This document shows, one piece after another, positions 58,290-64,000 of a DNA stretch of 64,000 bases (positions are counted from its first letter, which is position 1; each line of letters starts with the position of its first letter). This DNA comes from Cytidiella melzeri (Eukaryota > Basidiomycota > Agaricomycetes > Polyporales > Irpicaceae). Where the stretch lies: contig JABYQR010000175.1 of assembly GCA_022592445.1 (NCBI GenBank), positions 1 through 64,000 of the forward strand, written 5' to 3'. Below the pieces are notes generated by a model. It was given only the letters and a program-made list of their open reading frames with translations. It was not told the DNA's origin and ran no database searches. The translations under genes were made by a program, and so were the position numbers.

Positions 58290-60022
58290 CTAAAACACCC
58301 TGGTCTCTCCAAGCCCACAGATATCGAAATCGCCTTCTGGAATACCAGACTTGTGGCACTCCTTCCTGAGAAGCTCCGGTGGCTCCATGATTGGTTCTGT
58401 AGTAAGCAGCCAGGTTCTGTACGAGCAAGGCCTGTTAGTGAACCCACGCGGCGAGTGCTAAGCGGAGACGTACCCCCAGTGCATAGCCAAAGCCTTCTTT
58501 GCCTTTACGTCTTCGAAAATCCGTACGCTGTCCATCGGAGACGCGTGTACGCTCGAGAAGAAATGTTGAGGATGGTACGCTCTGTGCATCACCCATTCAG
58601 AACTGGTCCATCATGATCATATGAAGGAAACCCTTCTTACCCGATCGGAATCATAGCTAGGTCAAACGGTCCGATACGTTCACCGATCTCAGCAAAGGCA
58701 GGGCAGGTGGGGACGTCTGCCTCGTTCTCACCCTCAAACACTGTGCGATAGCCAGTGTCGCCTCCGAACCAGACTTTCTTGGAATCGGTGCGTGACGATC
58801 CCTTTGGTAGAATCTCTTCAACGGCCCACGAGGCCCACAAAGTCTTACAGCGGTCTGTCACGGACCTGCCAGATATGTGTTGGCAGGGCGTGCAGATGAC
58901 GTTGAACGAGGCGGTGCGTTTCTCGTCGGTGGTGGAAGGTAGCTCGACGGTGACCTCGTTAGAGCCCCACCAATCAAGAATGTGGATGCTAGTGGAAGAG
59001 ATTCCACAGGACTCAAGGTAAGGCCGGTTGCCGAGAGGTGCGAACACGTGTGGGCTGTGTTGCTTCACCAGCTTCTGAAGAGACTTTGTATCGGTGCTGC
59101 GATGTATTGGGCATCAGTAGGTACTGCTGTGGTTGGCTTCAGATAATCTCGTACTGGTCATAGTGGTTATGCTATCCAGACGTCAGTTGCAAGCACGTTA
59201 CTATGCTGGAAGGGGATACACACCGAGAGGACGATGGCGTCCAGTTCTGGTATGTCCTCGATCTCGCAAGGAACAGCTGCATCTCGCGCGCTGAGTGTCA
59301 TGAAGAGGCATTATGAGCGCGAGTACCTACGTGTGATTCGCGCTGGCCCGAGATATTCGGAGGAAAAGCATCGGTGAGACAACGCCGGATCGAAGATGAT
59401 TCGTGCGCCTCGCTTTGCTCCCTCAGGCGCGGGGAGCTCGACGAGGTAGCAGGCATGTCTGCATATGGGCAGTTTAGTGTGTTTAATCCAGCCAGTATTG
59501 CCAAGAAGACAACTGACCCGAGCCATGTAGCCTTGACTGCGGTAGGGCTTTCGCCGAGGCCCCAATTAGGAGCGTGTACTGGAATCAAAGATGCCATGTT
59601 TGCCGGAACCTTAGGTTGATTACAAATCTGGTTCGCTCCGACCTTTTGAGCGATGGGTGAGATATAGAAAGTCCATAGAGACGGAGGGCGTGCGTACCCT
59701 AAAAGGGAACGTCCAATTGAACTTGAGACTGGAACGCGGTTAGCGCAAGTATGATGCTGATACATGTGTAATCTCACCGGAACGAAGGCCATGGATTGAC
59801 AAAACCGCCGTCGACGTGATGAGCAGGCTTGTCACCAGATTCGTGGCTGGTAACTTCTTCCACAGGAGGAGAGACTGTGATTGCTCTCAAAATCCCAGTG
59901 GTAGCCGTAGAAGACATTGTGGAAGTATTGCGCGTGAAAGGTGAGGTGGAAAGGATGTTGGGTGGTGGTACTGTCCGCCTGAAAGACGATGGTGGTAAGT
60001 GGGCAAGCCGCGTCCACCTCAT
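58290..60022 (-). CDS. NAPE-PLD-type metallo-beta-lactamase hydrolase
   Basis: Zinc hydrolase related to N-acyl-phosphatidylethanolamine phospholipase D, which releases N-acylethanolamines from membrane lipids. The ATG at 60022 begins MRWTRLAHLPPSSFRR, a mitochondrial-type presequence; the ATG at 59917 (MSSTATTGIL) is the alternative. Family blocks in order: HHVDGGFVNPWPSFR, KATWLGHACYLVELP, IIFDPALSHRCF, HNHYDHLDLHTLQ (HxHxDH metal site), STSIHILDWWGSN, CTPCQHISGR (third His), KVWFGGDTGYR (bridging Asp), PYHPQHFSSVHASP and KKALAMHWGTWLL-type text (last His). The final exon reads HKSGIPEGDFDICGLGETRV and stops at 58290. All metal ligands are present. About seven introns, all by eye. Confidence 0.88.
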
Positions 60023-60407
60023 CTAATTGAAGGAGGTGAATAAATGGAAAGCGCAGCTACTCAATATGTACTAGCAAGCTGCCAGGTAATGATCAAGCAC
60101 GGCGAGAAAAGAGTGAGCGTCGCTGACGAACGCTGCCGTCCACACACGCACGCTCCGGGCGAGGGCGGATGCAGTTGCATGCAATGTTGCTACGGTCATG
60201 GCTACGTTTCGCCGGCAAATATTCCAGTCAACCCATGGAGCGTAACTTACCTGGTGCTCCTGGCTGCGGTTGCCGAGGTAGTACGTACCCACCCGTACCC
60301 TAAGCTTCAGAGCAGACCAGACAACGTTAACGCTTGTAAGGCACTGCTTTACGATCCTCGGAATATTCTCCTGGTTATTTGCAAAAGTTGAGTTTGACCC
60401 AAAAACA
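60023..60407. other. Intergenic, upstream of the hydrolase
   Basis: About 385 bases between the hydrolase start and the 3' end of the tRNA-Trp gene. It should hold the hydrolase promoter. No further gene is supported. Confidence 0.4.
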
Positions 60408-60508
60408 TGAACCCCGCCCGGATTGAACGGACGACCTTATGGATGCAGACGCAGGCTGGACAGACGGCAGCACTGGAATCATATGCTCTACCACTGAGCT
60501 AGGGGTCC
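60408..60508 (-). tRNA. tRNA-Trp (CCA) with 29-nt intron
   Basis: Reverse strand. Acceptor GGACCCC pairs with GGGGTTC (one G-T), discriminator A at 60408. D arm GCTC-AGTGGTA-GAGC, with A box TAGCTCAGTGG; T arm GTCCG-TTCAATC-CGGGC (one G-T). The anticodon stem is TATGA/CCATA with one A-C mismatch beside the loop; the loop has T33 then CCA at 60474-60476, then G37. The intron is 60444-60472, placed after position 37. A T5 terminator follows (60401-60405). The CCA anticodon gives Trp. The mismatch could be real, or the intron might be shifted by a base. Confidence 0.82.
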
Positions 60509-60738
60509 TTGTAAAACAAATCAATTTTAGGGATATGTAGCCTTGAGTGAGGCAGCATGCTTATGCTTACTGCAGTAAGTAAAATCTGTTGAAGCATTAA
60601 TCATTATCCCGTTCCGTGACTCAGCCAGAAGTGCCCAAACTCATTCTATCACCTTGCGCTCTCGAATGCCTTTCAGACCGACAACAAGCGTTCTCCAAGG
60701 GCATGCGAGATTGCTCTGAGTGGTAGAGGATATCCACC

Positions 60739-62616
60739 ATGCTACTTTACACGAAAACTCACTCCTTAAAGCTACTAACGAAGGCTCAATCTGCCTCCCT
60801 CTCCAGAACAACCACCCCATCCAGACCCATCCTCCACATCCCCAAATCCTCCATCTACCCCCTTGGCGCAGGCACCTCAACTCGCCCACTTTTTCACTCC
60901 GTCTCCTGGACAATCCAGCCAGAGGAGGCATGGGTCGTTACCTCCACCAGTTCCTCCGGAGGAGCCAAGACATCGCTGCTGCAAGCTCTCACCGGACACC
61001 TCAGATTACAACCGCCTCCCTCCCCGTCCGACGGCGGACTCTTTCCTTTCTTGTCGGACCTGGATCCGCACGACCACGTACACCTCCTCAGTTTCGCGCA
61101 TCGGCCGCGAAGCGTAGGCGGTGCGTTCTACGACTTCACAGCGCGGTATGGAGCGGTGAGGGAAGAGGACAAGCGCACGCTGAGGGAGACGTTCTTTCCC
61201 GAGCTAGCAAAGCCAATTCATCAGCTGGCTGTTCCAGATCTGTCGGTGCACTCTGCCGATGCGAAGGGTCCAAATGAAGAGGGAGTATCGAGGAGGAGAC
61301 GGTTGTTTGACAAGTTGTCGGTCGAGTTGGGCTTGTGCCAGTTCTTGGACTTGCCGGTGATTGCGCTGAGTAACGGGCAGACGAGAAAGGCGCGTTTGAT
61401 CAAAGCTTTGCTCGACCAGCCTAAGCTGCTCATCCTGGACGAGCCTCTCAGTACGTCGGTCTGAGTTTGAGAATTATTGTTCGGCTGCTGACAGCCTCAT
61501 TGAACAGCTGGACTCGACGTATCGACTCGCGGCCAGGTGCTGTCTTTACTGCAATCTCTTCATAACGATAACTCCCCGCATATCATACTAGGAATGCGAC
61601 CGCAGGATCCTATACCCGAATGGACGACGCACCTTGCAATGATACGCAAAGACGGGACCGTTCATACTGGCACTAAAGGAGAGGTTGCGGACAGCGTGAC
61701 CGGCTCTGTCCATCAAGGCTGGAGTCCCCATCCTCAAACACATCACAAACATGCGAGCGAGCCAACTGAGGCAGTCATCCACCTCGCAGGCGTCAACGTT
61801 ACTTACGGTGATCGCAAGGTCAGCACCTCTCCCTTATCAAAAATCACTTTCCATATGCCTAACATACATACTCCACCCCAGGTCCTCAAGAACATCCACT
61901 GGACAATTCATCTCAACACCCGCTGGCACCTCCTCGGCTCCAACGGCGCCGGGAAAACGACGCTGCTCGCCATGATCACAGGCGAACACCCACAATCGTA
62001 CGCCCAATCCCCGCAACTCACCCTCTTCTCGCGTCCGCGCGCGAAATGGGCGACACCGCACCTGCACGCCCGTATCGGACGCGTGTCCCCCGAGATGCAC
62101 AACGCGTTCCCGAGGAGGCGGGGGATGACGGTGTGGGATGCTGTAGGCACGGGTTTCGAGGGGAACTTTGTCCCACACGGTCGGTTACGCGTTGGGTATG
62201 GGACGGACGGAACACAACTAGAGGAAGGCGGGGAGGAAGAGAGGTGGCGTGTTCGTAGGTTGTGGGATGTGATTGGGGCTTTGGGGCCGGCGACGTGGCG
62301 AGGGGAGGAGACGAGTGAGGAAGAGGCAAAGGCGTTTGCGGAGAGAGAGTTTGCGGACTTGTCGGGAGGTGAGCAGTCCATGGTGTTGCTAATGCGTGCG
62401 TTGGTTGGGAAGCCGCCGTTGGTACTGCTGGACGAGGCGTGGGCGGGAATGGACGACGGGATGGTTCAGGCGGCGAGGACATATCTCCGGGATGGAGGTC
62501 TCGAGGATGGTCAAGCCTGTATCGTCGTTAGTCACTGGGAAGAGGAAGTGCCCTGGGGCCGTGAGGATGGCGTGAAAAGATTTCGACTGCAGAATGGGCT
62601 TGGTACGGAGGAGTGA
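60739..62616 (+). CDS. Twin-ATPase ABC protein (ModF / YDR061W-like)
   Basis: Soluble ABC protein with two nucleotide-binding domains and no membrane helices, similar in plan to bacterial ModF and yeast YDR061W. The ATG at 60739 starts MLLYTKTHSLKLLTKAQ, a basic amphipathic start that could target mitochondria. Domain 1 has VVTSTSSSGGAKTSLLQAL, a Walker A without the normal GxxGxGK[ST]; signature LSNGQTRKARL; Walker B KLLILDEPL. An intron (GTACGT to GAACAG, near 61451-61507) joins EPL to TGLDVSTR. Domain 2 has HLLGSNGAGKTTLLAM (normal Walker A), FADLSGGEQSMVLLMRAL and PLVLLDEAWAGMD, with switch His in IVVSHWEEE. A second intron is near 61819-61881. Function unknown; possibly a regulatory or repair ATPase. 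Confidence 0.87.
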
Positions 62617-62964
62617 GCCAGCCCCACGACTCGCCTGTGAGTACATGTGAGCATTCGCAGGCGTTTGAACACGAAGACTCAGATCAGTTACAATTCAGCC
62701 CAGCAAGACGGAGATGTTACTGCATGTCATGGGTGCTTGACCAATCAATTGACATCCAACAGACATGTACTGCGAACGACAGCGTAGTATAAAAGCAAAC
62801 GTACATAGCTAGAACCCAACAGTGCAGGCGGACAAGAGGATAGCTGGAACACAGAAAGGCTCAATACAGAGTAACGTGATAGGATGATTAGCGCGACAAT
62901 TGCGAGAACGTGCAAAACGACTAAGGGAAAATGAAGAAATGAAGAAGAATGCCTCAGTGGCAGT
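62617..62964. other. Intergenic, convergent 3' ends
   Basis: About 350 bases between the stops of the ABC gene (forward) and the last gene (reverse). No gene or repeat seen. Confidence 0.45.
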
Positions 62965-64000
62965 TCACCAAGGTCCGTTCGAAATAGTACCCCACCCACT
63001 CGCCGAGCTTGCAGCGACAGAGTGGTTGTCGTCCTCCTCTTCCATCTGGTCCGCCCAGCTCTTATTGCCAACGCCTTTCTCGGAGCCGTTCACAGTCATG
63101 TTATCGTCGTCATCGTTCCCGTCGTCCTCATCCCGAACAGAAGGAGCTCCAACGCTCGAGCCCCCCCAAGGACCTCGAGAGACGTTACCCCAGCCACTGG
63201 CAGAGCTAGCAGCCACTGACACTGCGTCGCTGTCTTTGGGACGAATTTTAGTCTTCACTTCCGGGATCGTAGTGATGACTGGGTTGCTATTCATCTTCCG
63301 GCCACGCGCAGGACGGACAGGAGGAGCACCATCAGCTGTAACATCCACAGAGGTCGATCTCAGGAGGTGAGCAGGCTTGGCACGGGTAGGCGCAGATGCA
63401 GGTGCCGAAGGAGACTCGGTCGCACCACGAGCAATCTTGTTACTGATGGAAAGACCAGGCCGTTCTCGAGGAATCGAGTATGATATTTTGTTTGAAGGTT
63501 TAGGTTCTAACCAACAGTTAGCTCTACGGCATGAAGTGTTTCAACTTTTATAAAGGAAGCACTTACCCAAATTCTTGCCTTTGGACTTCTGTTTGTTCCT
63601 CTTCTCAAAGATCTCAGCGGCTTTGACCTCCGCTTCTTTCTCTCGCTCCATAGCCTTTTTAAGACGTTTGTATTCCTTGCATATCCCTCGTGGACAAAGC
63701 TTTTTGCCGTGGGCGGGACATATGATCTCGTCTGACGCTTGCGGCTCTTCTGCCTTGTTATAGTCTGCCCATAAATTCTCCGAGGCCTCAACAGGCTGCT
63801 CATCGTAGACGGCATGAACTAAGTTGTTATCATCCTCGCCGTCCAAAGAGGGACTGTGGAAACTTAGTTCGCCCAATGCGTCCTCAAGTTTACCATCGGC
63901 CACAAACATGTCGGAAGTCTCCGACGCAGAAGGAGGAGTCTGAATCCTGCCATGGATGTCGCTACTGTTGTCGGATCCAGAGCCGGAGCCGCTACCTACC
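62965..64000 (-). CDS. Partial gene: Cys/His motif protein ending in Gly-Pro-Trp
   Basis: Reverse-strand gene cut by the window end; its N-terminal part lies beyond 64000. The first visible exon is acidic and Ser-rich, then has IICPAHGKKLCPRGICKEYK, a possible zinc-binding motif, followed by a charged helix (KKAMEREKEAEVKAAEIFEK) and KQKSKGKNL. A short intron near 63512-63568 precedes the final exon, which ends with two copies of a repeat, SVAASSASGWGNVSRGPWGG and SVAASSASGWGTISNGPW, the last Trp being the C-terminus. Proteins with this ICP.HG...C..GIC segment and a GPW end occur in Agaricomycetes, sometimes with RNA-binding domains upstream. I do not assign a function. Confidence 0.65.

Noticed and set aside
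1..64000. CRISPR arrays, bacterial operons or plasmid origins
   Set aside because: The window is eukaryotic; no regularly spaced identical repeats of that type occur.

Overview
The window is nuclear DNA from a basidiomycete fungus, most likely an Agaricomycete (mushroom-forming lineage). The evidence is dense genes cut by many short GT-AG introns (about 50-100 nt) and typical gene families. These include an F-box/LRR-like protein, a GH35 beta-galactosidase, a NAPE-PLD-type hydrolase, a kinase-like protein without the HRD aspartate, a Crinkler-type effector, hAT and Copia elements, and a large multi-exon transposon-type protein. Coding models were spliced by eye; exon joins are inferences unless a motif or a paralogue confirms them.

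Layout. 1-12 kb: a single-pass membrane protein with a Ser/Pro-rich tail; an MFS transporter (reverse); the REX4 exonuclease (reverse), head to head with a mitochondrial carrier; a coiled-coil protein. 12.7-22 kb: a transposon nest. A SINE-like retroposon lies beside an old hAT element (hAT-2), which has been entered by a second hAT (hAT-1, 8-bp target duplication), by a young but gutted Copia element (identical 250-bp LTRs, 5-bp duplication) and by a solo LTR (5-bp duplication). 22-34 kb: F-box protein; a conserved unknown; a second MFS transporter paralogous to the first; a second SINE-like copy; an intron-bearing initiator tRNA-Met gene; a gene-poor stretch; another unknown gene. 34-39 kb: a large transposon-type gene with its frames open. 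39-48 kb: an unknown gene, an N-acetylglucosamine kinase and a secreted GH35 beta-galactosidase. 48.8-64 kb: a CFA-type lipid methyltransferase, an SDR-like membrane protein, a kinase-like protein, a Crinkler-nuclease-kinase fusion, a NAPE-PLD-type hydrolase, an intron-bearing tRNA-Trp, a twin-ATPase ABC protein, and a gene running off the end.

Most notable: (i) two SINE-like copies, each with a poly(A) tail and its own 14-15 bp target duplication; (ii) a Copia element without protease and integrase and with an altered RT active site, yet with identical LTRs, whose primer site matches the anticodon loop of the spliced initiator tRNA encoded 8.4 kb away; (iii) a Crinkler header joined to a PD-(D/E)XK-like region and a Ser/Thr kinase with DFD in place of DFG; (iv) hAT-2 reading frames that become continuous again across two of the insertions.
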